In this document: positions 34,002 to 42,690 of the stretch, in pieces
Numbering within the stretch: position 1 is the first letter of the stretch
How the letters are laid out: the number at the start of each line of letters is the position of its first letter
Assembly: GCF_000716545.1 (NCBI RefSeq)
Contig: NZ_JNWZ01000036.1
Span: 1-64,000, forward strand
Length of the DNA: 64,000 bases
Direction: 5' to 3'
Source of the DNA: Kitasatospora phosalacinea
GTDB taxonomy: Bacteria; Actinomycetota; Actinomycetes; Streptomycetales; Streptomycetaceae
Position numbers and translations under genes: made by a program
Notes under the pieces: generated by a model
The model's input: the letters and a program-made list of their open reading frames with translations, nothing else
What the model was told of the DNA's origin: nothing
Databases searched by the model: none

Positions 34002-36824
34002 CTACCGGAAGCAGGCGGCGAGTTCGACGCGGGAACGCACGCCGAGCCGGGTGAAGACGTTCCTCAGGTGGTACTCGACGGTGCGGACGCTGAGCACCAG
34101 GGCGTCGGCGACCTCCTGGTTCGTGGCGCCCCGGGCCACCAGCTCGCAGATCCGCGTCTGCTGCGGGGTCAGTTCCGCGGCCGCCCCGCCCCCGGGGGCG
34201 CCGGGGGACCGCGTCCGGGCGCCGGTGGCGCGGAGCTCGGCGGCGGCCCGCCTGGTCCAGGAGACGGCGTCGAACCGCTGGAAGATCTGCACCGCCTCCT
34301 GCAGCAGCTCGCGGGCCGGACCCGGCTTGCGGGCGCGCCGCAGCCGGTGGGCGTGGAACAGCTCGGTCTTGGCCAACTCCAGTACGGCACCGTCCCGCTG
34401 GTGGAGCAGCGCGGCGTGCCGGAACTGCTCGTCGGCCGCCGCGTCGTCGCGCTCCAGCAGCGCGTGGCAGCGGTGGGCCAGGGCGAGGCGGGCGGCGCTC
34501 GTCCCGCTCGCCGCCCAGGCGTGGTAGCCCCGCAGCGCTTCGGCCGCGTTGGCGCGCCGGTCGCAGCGCACCGCCGCCTCCACGAAGTGCGGGGTGGCCA
34601 GTTGACGGATGACCAGGTTGGTCTGGCGGCCGGCGGCGTCGTCGGACATGCCCGCGAGCCGGGCCAGCGCGTCGGCGGGCCGGTCGTCCGCGAGGTCGGC
34701 GCAGGCGGACGCCCAGCGGCCGAACGCGGCCGGTCGGCCCAGCCCCCAGGCGGACACCTGCCGGGTGACGGACCGCAGCCTGGCCGCCGCGTCCTCCCCG
34801 TCGCCCCGCAGCGCCGACACCAGGGCGAGCACGGCGAGGTGGTCCACGGCGAGGTTGCGCTGTCCCGTCCGGCGGGCCAGCCGCAGCCCGTCCAGGGCCG
34901 CCTCCTCGGCCGCCGCGCAGCGGTCGGTCAGCAGCGCGGCCAGGGCCTGGTAGACGAGCGCGGCGGGCACCAGGGCGGCCTCGCCCCGGCTGCGGGCCGA
35001 GTCGGCCGAGGCCGCGGCGAAGGAGTGGGCGCGGGCGGCGTCGCCCAGGGTGTACGCGGCCTGCGCGGCCCACAGGGCGCAGTACGGATCGTCGGTGCCC
35101 CCGGCCAGCCGCATCACGTTCCGCAGCAGCCGGCCCGCCTCCCCGTACCGGCCCTCGAAGGTGGCCGTCATCCCCGCGAAGTGGTCGGCGACCAGGTGCG
35201 CGGCGGGGGCGTCGTCGGCACGCCCCGGGGGGCGCGCCCGCCGCGCCAGCGCGAAGTACCCGGCGAAGTCGCCGGCGAGGAAGGCGGCCTCACCGGCCAG
35301 CATCAGCGCGCGGGCCGCCGACTCGCGGCAGTCGTCCGGGAACAGACCGGCCGCCAGGGAGAGGGCGCGGTACGCCTCGGAGGGCGCGCCGTCGCGCAGC
35401 AGCAGTTCCCCCTCGGCCAGGCTCCGCACCGCCCGCGTCCCCGCCGGCACGCCGTCCGGCGGCACCCGGTGCAGCAGGGCCCGGCTGCGGTCGCCCTCGC
35501 CGGCCAGGAAGGCGTGCCGGGCCGCCAGCGTCAGCCACCGCTCCCGCAGCCCCGGCCCCGGCGCGAAGTCGGCCGCGTCCTCCAGCACCGCGCCGGCCGT
35601 ACGGTGGTCGGCGCGGTCGGCTGCCCGCTCCAGGTCCGCGGCGGCCCGCTCGGCCGGCCCCGTGCCGCAGGCCAGCCGGTGCAGCGCCCGGCGCGGCCCG
35701 AACCGTCCGGGGTCGAGGACGCCGGACATGAGGCGGTGCGCGGCGTGCTGGTCGGCCAGCGGGACCTCGGCGCGCAGCACCTGGCGCAGCAGCCGGCCCG
35801 GTACGGCCGTCGTGCCGTCGTCGGCCACCGCGACCAGCCCGCCCGCCAGGGCCGTGTCGACGGCGCCCGGGTCCCACCCCGCCCGGCGGGCGGCGGTGCG
35901 CAGCACGTCCGGGGCGAGCGGGCCGCCGACGAGGACGGTGGCGACCACGGCCCGGGCGTCGTCCGGCAGTTGGCGGAACCGTCGGCCGCAACCGGCCCGC
36001 CACCTGCTGCCCGGGGGCAGGACGAGCGGGCCGCGCCGGCCGTCGGCGCGGGCGGCGGCCGCCAGTTCGGTCAGCGCCAGCGGATTGCCGGCCGCGAGGG
36101 CCGGCGCCTCGGCCTCGGCCGCCGGACAGCGGCGGTCCGGCGGCCGCGCGGGCGCCGCGTCCGCCAGCAGCAGGCGGGCCGCGGCGTCGTCCAGCGGCGG
36201 CAGCCACAGCGTGTCGATCCCGTCCAGGGCCGCGAGGGCCGGGTGCCCGGTGACCGCGCTCAGCAGCAGGCCGACCCGCAGACCGCGCACGCGGCGGGCG
36301 AGCAGGCCGATCACCTGCAGCGACACGCGGTCCAGGTGGTGCGCGTCGTCCACGCACAGCAGCAGCGGGCGCCCGGCGCGGGAGGCCGCCAGCGCGGCGC
36401 GCAGCGCCGAGGCCACCGCGAGGACCGCCTCCGGCGGGCACCGGCCCGCCAGGACTTCCGCCAGGACGCCCGTGTCCCCGCCGGTGTCCCCGCCCGTGTC
36501 CCCGCCGGTGTCCCCGGCCGTGTCCCCGGCCGGGGGCACCGGGACGTCCTCGGCCAGCCGCAGCAGCAAGCGCTGGCACCACGCCCACGGCACCGCGGCC
36601 TCCGACCCGACACCCCCGACGCGGCGCACGGCGCACCCGCTCGCCGAACGCGCGGCGTCGTCCAGCAGCGCCGACCGCCCGCTGCCGGGCTCGCCCGTCA
36701 CCACGACGGCGGCGCCCCGCCCCGTGCGCAGCCGCGCGAGCACGTCGTGCAGCCTCCGCTGCTCCTCGGCGCGGCCGTGCAGGCGGACCGGCGTACGGGC
36801 GGCCGTGGTGCTGTCGCTGTCCAT
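34002..36824 (-). CDS. LAL-type LuxR-family regulator with N-terminal ATPase
   Basis: A 940-residue regulator of the large ATP-binding LuxR (LAL/MalT-like) group. Walker A GEPGSGRS lies near residues 44-51 and Walker B-like LLLCVDDAHHLD near 150; a long helical TPR-like middle follows. The C-terminal 60 residues are a LuxR helix-turn-helix (LTPQQTRICELVARGATNQE, then VRTVEYHLRNVFTRLGVRSR). Such proteins are ATP-dependent activators. It is divergent from a secreted lipase gene with a palindrome between them. A run of GDT repeats near residue 113 comes from a 12-bp tandem repeat. Confidence 0.92.
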   Translation of the reverse strand: MDSDSTTAARTPVRLHGRAEEQRRLHDVLARLRTGRGAAVVVTGEPGSGRSALLDDAARSASGCAVRRVGGVGSEAAVPWAWCQRLLLRLAEDVPVPPAGDTAGDTGGDTGGDTGGDTGVLAEVLAGRCPPEAVLAVASALRAALAASRAGRPLLLCVDDAHHLDRVSLQVIGLLARRVRGLRVGLLLSAVTGHPALAALDGIDTLWLPPLDDAAARLLLADAAPARPPDRRCPAAEAEAPALAAGNPLALTELAAAARADGRRGPLVLPPGSRWRAGCGRRFRQLPDDARAVVATVLVGGPLAPDVLRTAARRAGWDPGAVDTALAGGLVAVADDGTTAVPGRLLRQVLRAEVPLADQHAAHRLMSGVLDPGRFGPRRALHRLACGTGPAERAAADLERAADRADHRTAGAVLEDAADFAPGPGLRERWLTLAARHAFLAGEGDRSRALLHRVPPDGVPAGTRAVRSLAEGELLLRDGAPSEAYRALSLAAGLFPDDCRESAARALMLAGEAAFLAGDFAGYFALARRARPPGRADDAPAAHLVADHFAGMTATFEGRYGEAGRLLRNVMRLAGGTDDPYCALWAAQAAYTLGDAARAHSFAAASADSARSRGEAALVPAALVYQALAALLTDRCAAAEEAALDGLRLARRTGQRNLAVDHLAVLALVSALRGDGEDAAARLRSVTRQVSAWGLGRPAAFGRWASACADLADDRPADALARLAGMSDDAAGRQTNLVIRQLATPHFVEAAVRCDRRANAAEALRGYHAWAASGTSAARLALAHRCHALLERDDAAADEQFRHAALLHQRDGAVLELAKTELFHAHRLRRARKPGPARELLQEAVQIFQRFDAVSWTRRAAAELRATGARTRSPGAPGGGAAAELTPQQTRICELVARGATNQEVADALVLSVRTVEYHLRNVFTRLGVRSRVELAACFR
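36472..36531 (-). repeat. 12-bp tandem repeat in the LAL gene, five units
   Basis: Five units of GTGTCCCCGSCS (plus-strand form) encode the run of GDTG/GDTA repeats between the ATPase motifs. The unit keeps the frame, so copy number may vary without breaking the protein. Confidence 0.9.
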
Positions 36825-36863
36825 GACCGCAGTGTGCGGGGGGAGGGCGGGGAGCGGAAGGGA

Positions 36864-36883
36864 GTTGACGCACGTTCGTCAAC
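36864..36883. promoter_or_regulatory. 20-bp palindrome between the LAL and lipase genes
   Basis: GTTGACGCACGTTCGTCAAC pairs at 9 of 10 positions. It lies 40 bp upstream of the LAL start and about 145 bp upstream of the lipase start. It is a good candidate operator for the LAL protein or another regulator. Confidence 0.7.
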
Positions 36884-37026
36884 CGCCGTCGACCGCTCCG
36901 GCGGGGGCGGGCGGCACCGCCGGGCTGTGCGCAGGACCGGTGGTTCCACCGGTCCGCAGCGGGCCGGGCACGCGCACACTCCTGCCATCCGTCCCCCGTC
37001 CGGGGGCAGGGAGAGAGGATCCACCT

Positions 37027-37713
37027 GTGCGACGCCTGCGTACCGCTCTGCTCGCCGCCCTCACGGCCGTGGTGCTCACCGTGCCCGGCATGTCCGCCAG
37101 CGCCGCCCACGCGGCCACGACCAGTACCCGCACCCCCGTGGTCTTCGTCCACGGATTCGTCGGCAACGCCTCCAACTGGGCCGCCGCGGAAGCCCTGTTC
37201 GCGGCCGACGGCTACTCCTCCGGCGACCTGTTCGCCTACCAGTACGACTGGTCGCAGTCCAACGCCGTCAGCGCCGCCGGCCTGGCCGCCTACGTGCGCC
37301 AGGTCCTCGCCTCCACCGGCGCGCACCAGGTCGACATCGTCAACCACTCCATGGGCGGCCTGGTCAGCGACTGGTACGTCAAGAGGCTCGGCGGCCAGCC
37401 CTACGTCCGCCACCTCGCCTCCATCGCGGGCGCGAACCACGGCACCACCGCCGCCGGCGCCTGCCTGGTGAACCCGTCCTGCGTGGAGATGTTCCCCGGC
37501 TCCCTGTTCCTGGCCACGCTCAACGCGGGCGACGAGACCCCCGGCGACACGAAGTACGCCACCTGGTACTCGCCCTGCGACGGAGTCATCGTCCCCTACA
37601 CCAGCACCCGGCTCGACGGCGCCGCCAACAACCTCGTCCCCTGCCAGACCCACCTCGGCTTCCTGGCCGACATCCCCACCCTCCGGGCCGTCGAGCGCTT
37701 CCTCACCAGCTGA
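37027..37713 (+). CDS. Secreted lipase (alpha/beta hydrolase, lipase class 2-like)
   Basis: A 228-residue protein with a Sec signal peptide (RRLRTALLAALTAVVL, cleavage likely after SAAHA near residue 29). The mature part has the oxyanion region PVVFVHGFVGNASNW, nucleophile Ser in VNHSMGGLVS, Asp in SPCDGVIVPY and His in THLGFLAD. Four cysteines suggest two disulfides. It would cleave esters outside the cell. The GTG at 37027 has GAGAGAGGA upstream. It is divergent from the LAL regulator and ends in a strong terminator. Confidence 0.9.
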   Translation: MRRLRTALLAALTAVVLTVPGMSASAAHAATTSTRTPVVFVHGFVGNASNWAAAEALFAADGYSSGDLFAYQYDWSQSNAVSAAGLAAYVRQVLASTGAHQVDIVNHSMGGLVSDWYVKRLGGQPYVRHLASIAGANHGTTAAGACLVNPSCVEMFPGSLFLATLNAGDETPGDTKYATWYSPCDGVIVPYTSTRLDGAANNLVPCQTHLGFLADIPTLRAVERFLTS

Positions 37714-37734
37714 CCGCCGCCCCGGTCACCGGCC

Positions 37735-37772
37735 GCCGGGGCCGGGGCCCGCTCCTCGGCCCCGGCCCCGGC
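37735..37772 (+). terminator. Terminator after the lipase gene
   Basis: A perfect 15-bp G/C stem (37735-37749 with 37758-37772) with an 8-base loop starts 21 bases after the lipase stop. Confidence 0.85.
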
Positions 37773-37854
37773 GTCACCGCGGCCCTCCCGGTGACCCGGA
37801 CCCGTGCCCCGGCCGGTCCGGCGTCAACCCCCGGACGCGGCACGCCGATAACGG

Positions 37855-37884
37855 TTGGACGGGACCGGGCCCGGCGCGGAGACT
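37855..37884 (+). promoter_or_regulatory. Promoter of a leaderless gene
   Basis: TTGGAC (37855-37860) and GAGACT (37879-37884) are separated by 18 bp and lie 7 bases before the GTG at 37892. This fits a housekeeping-type promoter giving a leaderless or nearly leaderless transcript. Confidence 0.6.
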
Positions 37885-37891
37885 GGGCCCG

Positions 37892-38401
37892 GTGACGACC
37901 CGGACCGACCCCGCCCCCGAGCTGTGCCCCGACGCCTCCACGGACCTCCCCGCCCTGCGGCGGCAACTGGCGGTGCTGCACGGCGGGAGGGTGACCTCAC
38001 TGCACCTGCCCAGCGAGAGCACCGGCCGGTTCGCACTGCTGCTCGCCCTGACGTACCGCCGGCCCAGCGGCCGGAACGGGCTCGCCTACCGCTGGCTGAC
38101 CCTCGGCAGCCCCGCCTGGCGGCTGGACCGCACCGGCCCCGGGGAGTCCGTGCCGGCCGCCGCCTCCGGCGACGCCGTTCCGAAGCTGGCCGCCGACCTG
38201 CGGGTGCTGGTCGGCCGCGAGATCACCGACGTCCGGATCACCGAACCCGGCTGGGACGCCCTGATCGAGTTCGGCGACCACCGGCTCAGCATCTTCCCCA
38301 CCACCTGCCACACCCCGGACAGCGGCCCCGACTGGGTGCTGCGGCTGCCCTCCCGCCGCACGCTGGGGATCGGCCCCGGCTCCCGCTGGGAAGCGCGTTG
38401 A
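37892..38401 (+). CDS. Hypothetical protein, 169 aa
   Basis: A soluble protein with a repeated-looking strand pattern: GRVTSLHLPSESTGRFALLL, LAYRWLTLGSPAWRLDRTGP, and VRITEPGWDALIEFGDHRLS followed by DWVLRLPSRRTLGIGPGSRW. This suggests a small beta-sheet domain like those of immunity-type or DUF-annotated actinomycete proteins, but I do not recognise it. It has its own promoter (37855-37884) and converges on the uronate dehydrogenase gene. Confidence 0.65.
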   Translation: MTTRTDPAPELCPDASTDLPALRRQLAVLHGGRVTSLHLPSESTGRFALLLALTYRRPSGRNGLAYRWLTLGSPAWRLDRTGPGESVPAAASGDAVPKLAADLRVLVGREITDVRITEPGWDALIEFGDHRLSIFPTTCHTPDSGPDWVLRLPSRRTLGIGPGSRWEAR

Positions 38402-38435
38402 CCACCACCACCCTCGAACGGGCCCGCCGGCGCAC

Positions 38436-38473
38436 CGATCCGGCCCCCGGGCAGGGGGTCGGGGGACGGATCG
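38436..38473. terminator. Bidirectional hairpin at the end of the uronate operon
   Basis: CGATCCG (38436-38442) pairs with CGGATCG (38467-38473), continued after one mismatch by 5 more GC pairs (38444-38448 with 38461-38465). It lies between convergent genes ending at 38401 and 38519. Confidence 0.65.
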
Positions 38474-38518
38474 CCGCGGTGGACCCGGTTCGCGAGCGCG
38501 TCGAGGTCGAAGTGGTGC

Positions 38519-39295
38519 CTACAGGGTCGTGAAGGGGCCGCCGATCAGCCGGGCGTCCGCGCTGTCCGGGTCCAGTTCGCCGTGCTCGGCGAGGATCCGT
38601 TCGGCGTACGCCTCGGCGTCGTCCTGCGGTTCGTAGCCGAGCGCGCGGGCCGGGCCCAGGTCCCACCAGGCGCGGGTGTTGGCGCTGATCGCGTTGACCA
38701 CGGTGTGGCCGACGTCCGGCGCGGTGAGGGCGGCGTGCATCAGGCGGGCGCAGTCGGCGGGGCTGAGCCAGGTGGAGAGCATCCGGGGCGAGCGCGGCTC
38801 GGGGAAGCAGGAGCCGATCCGCAGCGAGACCGTCTCCACGCCGTACTTGTCGGCGTACAGCGAGGCCAGGGACTCGCCGAAGGCCTTGGACACGCCGTAG
38901 TAGGTGTCCGGCCGGGGCGCGATGTCGGCGCGCACCGGCAGCTCGCCGTCCAGCGGGGTGAAGCCCACCGCGTGGTTCGAGCTGGCGAACAGCACCCGGC
39001 GCACGCCCTCGGTCCGGGCCGCCTCGTACAGGTGGTAGGTGCCCTCGATGTTGCTGCGCGCGATGTTGGCGAAGGTGTCCTCCAGGGAGATCCCGCCGAG
39101 GTGGATCACCGCGTCCACGCCGCGCACCGCCTCGCGGACGGCGTCGGCGTCGGCCAGGTCGAAGGTCAGCGCGTCGGGTTCGCCCGCCACGGGCTTGAGG
39201 TCGGCCAGGCGCAGCCGGTAGCCGTACGGGGGCAGCAGCTCGCGCAGCAGGGTACCCATGCCGCCGGCCGCGCCGGTGAGCAGGACGAGGGTCAC
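38519..39295 (-). CDS. udh: Uronate dehydrogenase (NAD-dependent epimerase/dehydratase family)
   Basis: A 258-residue short-chain enzyme: VLLTGAAGGMGTLLRE for NAD, DAVIHLGGISLEDTFANI, FASSNHAVGF, the catalytic YYGVSKAFGE (Tyr and Lys) and LRIGSCFPEP. This combination, notably SSNHA and IGSCFPEP, marks uronate dehydrogenase, which oxidises galacturonate or glucuronate to the aldarolactone. GTG at 39295 overlaps the stop of the cycloisomerase gene, so the two are coupled. It is the last gene of the operon led by the sugar importer. Confidence 0.9.
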   Translation of the reverse strand: MTLVLLTGAAGGMGTLLRELLPPYGYRLRLADLKPVAGEPDALTFDLADADAVREAVRGVDAVIHLGGISLEDTFANIARSNIEGTYHLYEAARTEGVRRVLFASSNHAVGFTPLDGELPVRADIAPRPDTYYGVSKAFGESLASLYADKYGVETVSLRIGSCFPEPRSPRMLSTWLSPADCARLMHAALTAPDVGHTVVNAISANTRAWWDLGPARALGYEPQDDAEAYAERILAEHGELDPDSADARLIGGPFTTL

Positions 39296-40449
39296 GACAC
39301 CTCCACGGTGTGGGACTTGATGTAGTCGAGGTCGAAATCGTCGCCCAGGCCCGGGCGTTCGGGGAAGCGCACCACACCGTGCCCGTCGATCGCGTCGACG
39401 GCCGAGTTCAGGTGCGGCGGCAGCAGGTCGAAGTCGACCAGCGGGTGCAGCAGTCCGCGTTCGTACCAGCGGGCGTTGGTGGTGGCGCCGAGCAGGGCGA
39501 GGTTGCCGGAGCCGTTGCCGTGCACCTCGCAGTCCAGGTTGAACGCCTCGGCCAGGTGCAGGGTGCGCACCGCCGGGGTGATGCCGCCGACGTCGGTGGT
39601 GCCGGTGCGCAGGATGTCGCAGGCGCCGGAGGCCGCCCACTCGGCGCGGGTGAAGTTCTTGCCCCAGGAGGTCTCCGGGCCGATCACCGGGATGTCCAGC
39701 TGCTCGGCCAGCCACCGGTAGGAGGAGACCGACGCCTCCTCCATCGGCTCCTCCAGCCAGTAGAACCCCAGCTCCTGCAACTCCCGGCCCAGCCGCAGCG
39801 CCTCGGTGCGCGAGTACCAGTGGTTGGCGTCCAGCATCAGTTCGACGTCCGGGCCGACCGCCTCGCGCACCGCCGCGCAGGCCGCGACGTCCATCGCCAC
39901 GCTGGGCGCGCCCGCCACCGGCGGCATCCAGGTGTGCAGCTTGATCGCCCGGTAGCCCTGCTCGACCAGCCGCACCGCGAACTCGGCGTAGTCGGCGGGG
40001 GTGGCCAGCCCGCCGGGCGTCTCGTCGCCGCACATGGTGGAGGCGTAGGCGGGCACCTCCCGGCGGGCGCCGCCGAGCAGCCGCCACACCGGCTGGCCCA
40101 GCCGCTGCCCCGCGAGGTCCCACAGCGCCAGGTCGACGAAGCACAGCGCCCGGTCGGTCAGGGCGCCGCCCGCGCCGCGCTGGCGCCGGGCCAGCGACGT
40201 CCACAGCCGCTCGCGCTCCAGCGCCTCCTGCCCCAGCAGCGCGGGCCGGACGTACTTCTCCAGCACGTGCGGGCGCAGGTGGTCGGGCTGCACCAGCACC
40301 CGCCCGGCGACGCCGTCGGCGTCGGTGACGGTCAGCAGGGCCTCGCGGACCTCGTGCGGCTCGGCGGGGTGCCGGTGGCCGTGCGGGTCGACGGCGGTGC
40401 GGGCGAGGGTGGTGAAGAAGGACACCTCGACCGATTCGACGGCAGCCAT
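39292..40449 (-). CDS. gci: Galactarolactone cycloisomerase-like enolase-superfamily enzyme
   Basis: A 385-residue mandelate racemase/muconate lactonizing type protein. The N-terminal capping domain is followed by the barrel with IKLHTWMPPV (catalytic Lys and His), metal ligands in LMLDANHWY, YWLEEPME and VIGPETSWG, and DCEVHGNGSGN. In an operon with udh, the likely step is opening of D-galactaro-1,4-lactone to 3-deoxy-2-keto-hexarate, as for Agrobacterium Gci. An aldarate dehydratase activity cannot be excluded from sequence alone. Confidence 0.82.
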   Translation of the reverse strand: MAAVESVEVSFFTTLARTAVDPHGHRHPAEPHEVREALLTVTDADGVAGRVLVQPDHLRPHVLEKYVRPALLGQEALERERLWTSLARRQRGAGGALTDRALCFVDLALWDLAGQRLGQPVWRLLGGARREVPAYASTMCGDETPGGLATPADYAEFAVRLVEQGYRAIKLHTWMPPVAGAPSVAMDVAACAAVREAVGPDVELMLDANHWYSRTEALRLGRELQELGFYWLEEPMEEASVSSYRWLAEQLDIPVIGPETSWGKNFTRAEWAASGACDILRTGTTDVGGITPAVRTLHLAEAFNLDCEVHGNGSGNLALLGATTNARWYERGLLHPLVDFDLLPPHLNSAVDAIDGHGVVRFPERPGLGDDFDLDYIKSHTVEVS

Positions 40450-40455
40450 CGCCGG

Positions 40456-41751
40456 TCAGCCGTTCTTCGCCCGGTAGTCGGCCTGCGCCTTGGTGAGGGC
40501 GTCGGCCACCGTCTTGGCGAAGTCCGCGGGCGTCATCCGGCCCAGCAGCACCTTCTGGAAGTTCGGCTCCGCCTCGGTCTTGGTGATCTTCGAGTACTGC
40601 GGCAGGTAGACCGGCGGTTGCACCAGCTTCCCGCTGTTCAGCGCGTCGCCGGCCTGCTTGGTGATGCCGGACCGGAGGTACCAGTCGTCCGCGTACGCCT
40701 CGGTGTTGGCGGGGATCTGGCCGGCGTTCTCGTTCCAGTACGAGTTGGCCTCGTGCGAGTCGAGGTACTCCAGGAAGGTCCAGGCGGCGTCCTGGTGCTT
40801 GGAGCCCTTGAACACCCCGAAGCCGTCGACCGGGTTGGCCAGCGTCGCGGTGCCGCCCGGCCCGGCGGGCAGCAGCATGCCGGCCGCCTTGTCGCCCAGC
40901 GCGCTCTTCACGTCCTTGGTGGAGCCCAGGTTGTGGTGCACCATCATCACCTGGCCGGCCTGGAACTGGGCCAGCATCTGCGGGTAGGCGTTGGAGACGT
41001 CGGCCTCCGGGGTGGTGTTCTTGTACTGGGCGGCGATCTTCGCGATCAGCTCGACGTTCTTCGGATCGTCGACGGTGGACCTGCCGCTCGCGTCGAACAC
41101 CCCGGTCAGCCCGGAGTAGGCGTACGCCTCGGCGAGCACCTGGAAGCCGGAGCCGGCGCCGCCGCGGATGGTGAAGCCGTACTGGTTCTTCGACTTGTCG
41201 GTCAGCTTCGCCGCGGCCGCGAACAGCTCGTCCCAGGTCTTCGGGACGTCCACCCCGGCCTCCTTGAACCTGTCCGCCCGGTACCAGATCACGTCCTGGT
41301 TGCCGGAGGACGGCAGCTGGTAGAGGCCCTTGCCGCCGGCCGCGGCCTTCGAGGTCTCCAGCATCGCCGCCGACAGCTTCCCGTTCAGCGGGCTCGCGGC
41401 GAGGCGGTCGTCCAGCTGGACGAGCGCCTTCTGCGCGGTGAGCGAGGCCAGCAGGGCGGTGGTGACGCCGCCGACGTCGGGGGTGGAGTGGGAGGCGATC
41501 GCGGTGTTGTACTTCTCGGCGACCTCGGCGCTGGTCACCCCGACGTACTTGACCTCGATCTCCGGGTGGGCCTTCTCGAACTCGTCGATCAGGTGCTGGA
41601 ACAGCGGGGTGCGGGCGGGACCGGCGTTGTTGTCCCAGAAGGTGATCACGGTCTTCTTCGCGGAGTCGCCGGCGGAGCCGCCCGAGGAACAGGCGGTCAG
41701 CAGGCCGAGCGCGGCGAGCGCCGCGGCGGCGGTGCGCAGGGGACGGGCCAT
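40456..41751 (-). CDS. Sugar ABC importer substrate-binding lipoprotein (CUT1 type)
   Basis: A 431-residue family 1 solute-binding lipoprotein: LRTAAAALAALGLLTACSSG with the lipobox Cys near residue 21, then KKTVITFWDNNAGPARTPLF, IEVKYVGVTSAEVAEKYNTA, and KTWDELFAAAAKLTDKSKNQ. It binds a mono- or oligosaccharide, most likely galacturonate oligomers given the locus. It lies 6 bp upstream of the cycloisomerase gene and 51 bp downstream of the second permease gene. Confidence 0.9.
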   Translation of the reverse strand: MARPLRTAAAALAALGLLTACSSGGSAGDSAKKTVITFWDNNAGPARTPLFQHLIDEFEKAHPEIEVKYVGVTSAEVAEKYNTAIASHSTPDVGGVTTALLASLTAQKALVQLDDRLAASPLNGKLSAAMLETSKAAAGGKGLYQLPSSGNQDVIWYRADRFKEAGVDVPKTWDELFAAAAKLTDKSKNQYGFTIRGGAGSGFQVLAEAYAYSGLTGVFDASGRSTVDDPKNVELIAKIAAQYKNTTPEADVSNAYPQMLAQFQAGQVMMVHHNLGSTKDVKSALGDKAAGMLLPAGPGGTATLANPVDGFGVFKGSKHQDAAWTFLEYLDSHEANSYWNENAGQIPANTEAYADDWYLRSGITKQAGDALNSGKLVQPPVYLPQYSKITKTEAEPNFQKVLLGRMTPADFAKTVADALTKAQADYRAKNG

Positions 41752-41802
41752 GGGTGGGAGTCCTGTCTGTGACGGGGTGGGGGAGCTTGCGGGGCGCGGC
41801 GC

Positions 41803-42690
41803 TCAGCCCTTGACGGCGCCGGCGCTCATGCCCTGGACGAGGTACTTCTGCACGAAGGCGAACACCAGCACCACCGGCACCGCGGCGACCACGCCGCCCG
41901 CGGCCAGCGCGCCGAAGTCCACGGTGTTCTCGCCGATGGTGGTCTGCAGGCCCACCGGGACGGTCTGCAGCTCCGGGTCGTTGAGGAACATCAGCGCGAA
42001 CAGGAAGTTGTTCCAGCTGCCGATGAAGGCGAACGAGCCGACCGCGACGATGCCGGGACGCAGCAGCGGCAGCACCACGGCGAGGAAGGCGCGCAGCCGG
42101 CCGCAGCCGTCCACCATCGCCGACTCCTCCAGCTCCACCGGCACGTTCTTCACGAAGCCGCTCATCAGGATCATCGCCAGCGGCAGCTGGAACACCGTCT
42201 CGGCGATCACCAGGCTCCACCGGGTGTCGATCAGGTGCAGCAGCTGGAAGACGTTGAACAGCGGGATCAGCATCATCGCGCCGGGCACGAACTGGGTGCA
42301 CAGCAGGCCCAGCATGAACGCCCGCCGGCCCCGGAAGGCGAACCTGGCCAGCGCGTACCCGCCCATCAGGGCGAAGCAGGTCACCGACACCAGGGTGAGC
42401 GCGGCGATCAGCACGCTGTTGGTGAAGTAGGTGCGGAAGCCCATGCCGTTCCACACCGTGTCGAAGTGCTCGAAGGTCACCGGCCAGGGCAGCAGCGCGG
42501 TCGAGCCGGCCGGGCGCAGCGCGAACAGCAGCATCCAGTAGAACGGCACCAGGGTGAAGACCAGGTACAGGCCCAGCGGCAGGAACAGCCGCAGCAGGCG
42601 GCCGGTGCCGGAGCGGGCGGCGGCGGCGCGCCCGGCGGAGCGGGCTGCCCTCCGGCGGGCGGCGGGCAGCAGGGGGGCGTCGGTGGTCAT
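41803..42690 (-). CDS. Sugar ABC permease, MalG type
   Basis: A 295-residue permease with six membrane helices. The EAA loop ELEESAMVDGCGRLRAFLAV and the end FVQKYLVQGMSAGAVKG are typical of MalG-type CUT1 subunits. The ATG at 42690 overlaps the stop of the MalF-type gene by 4 bases. No ATPase gene is in the operon; a shared ATPase such as MsiK, known in streptomycetes, probably energises it. Confidence 0.9.
   Translation of the reverse strand: MTTDAPLLPAARRRAARSAGRAAAARSGTGRLLRLFLPLGLYLVFTLVPFYWMLLFALRPAGSTALLPWPVTFEHFDTVWNGMGFRTYFTNSVLIAALTLVSVTCFALMGGYALARFAFRGRRAFMLGLLCTQFVPGAMMLIPLFNVFQLLHLIDTRWSLVIAETVFQLPLAMILMSGFVKNVPVELEESAMVDGCGRLRAFLAVVLPLLRPGIVAVGSFAFIGSWNNFLFALMFLNDPELQTVPVGLQTTIGENTVDFGALAAGGVVAAVPVVLVFAFVQKYLVQGMSAGAVKG

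Noticed and set aside
33894..37895. A 1333-codon plus-strand open frame opposite the LAL gene
   Set aside because: It is antisense to a clear LAL regulator and overlaps the lipase in another frame; its sequence is Arg/Gly/Pro-rich without any motif.
38398..38532. Short open stretch after the hypothetical gene at 37892
   Set aside because: It overlaps a bidirectional hairpin and the end of udh, and has no start signal.
38519..42454. A 1311-codon minus-strand open frame running through the Udh, Gci and importer genes
   Set aside because: Only its 3' end (38519-39295) is a real gene. The rest is a shifted-frame shadow of gci and the importer genes, rich in Arg/Gly/Ala, caused by high GC at third positions.
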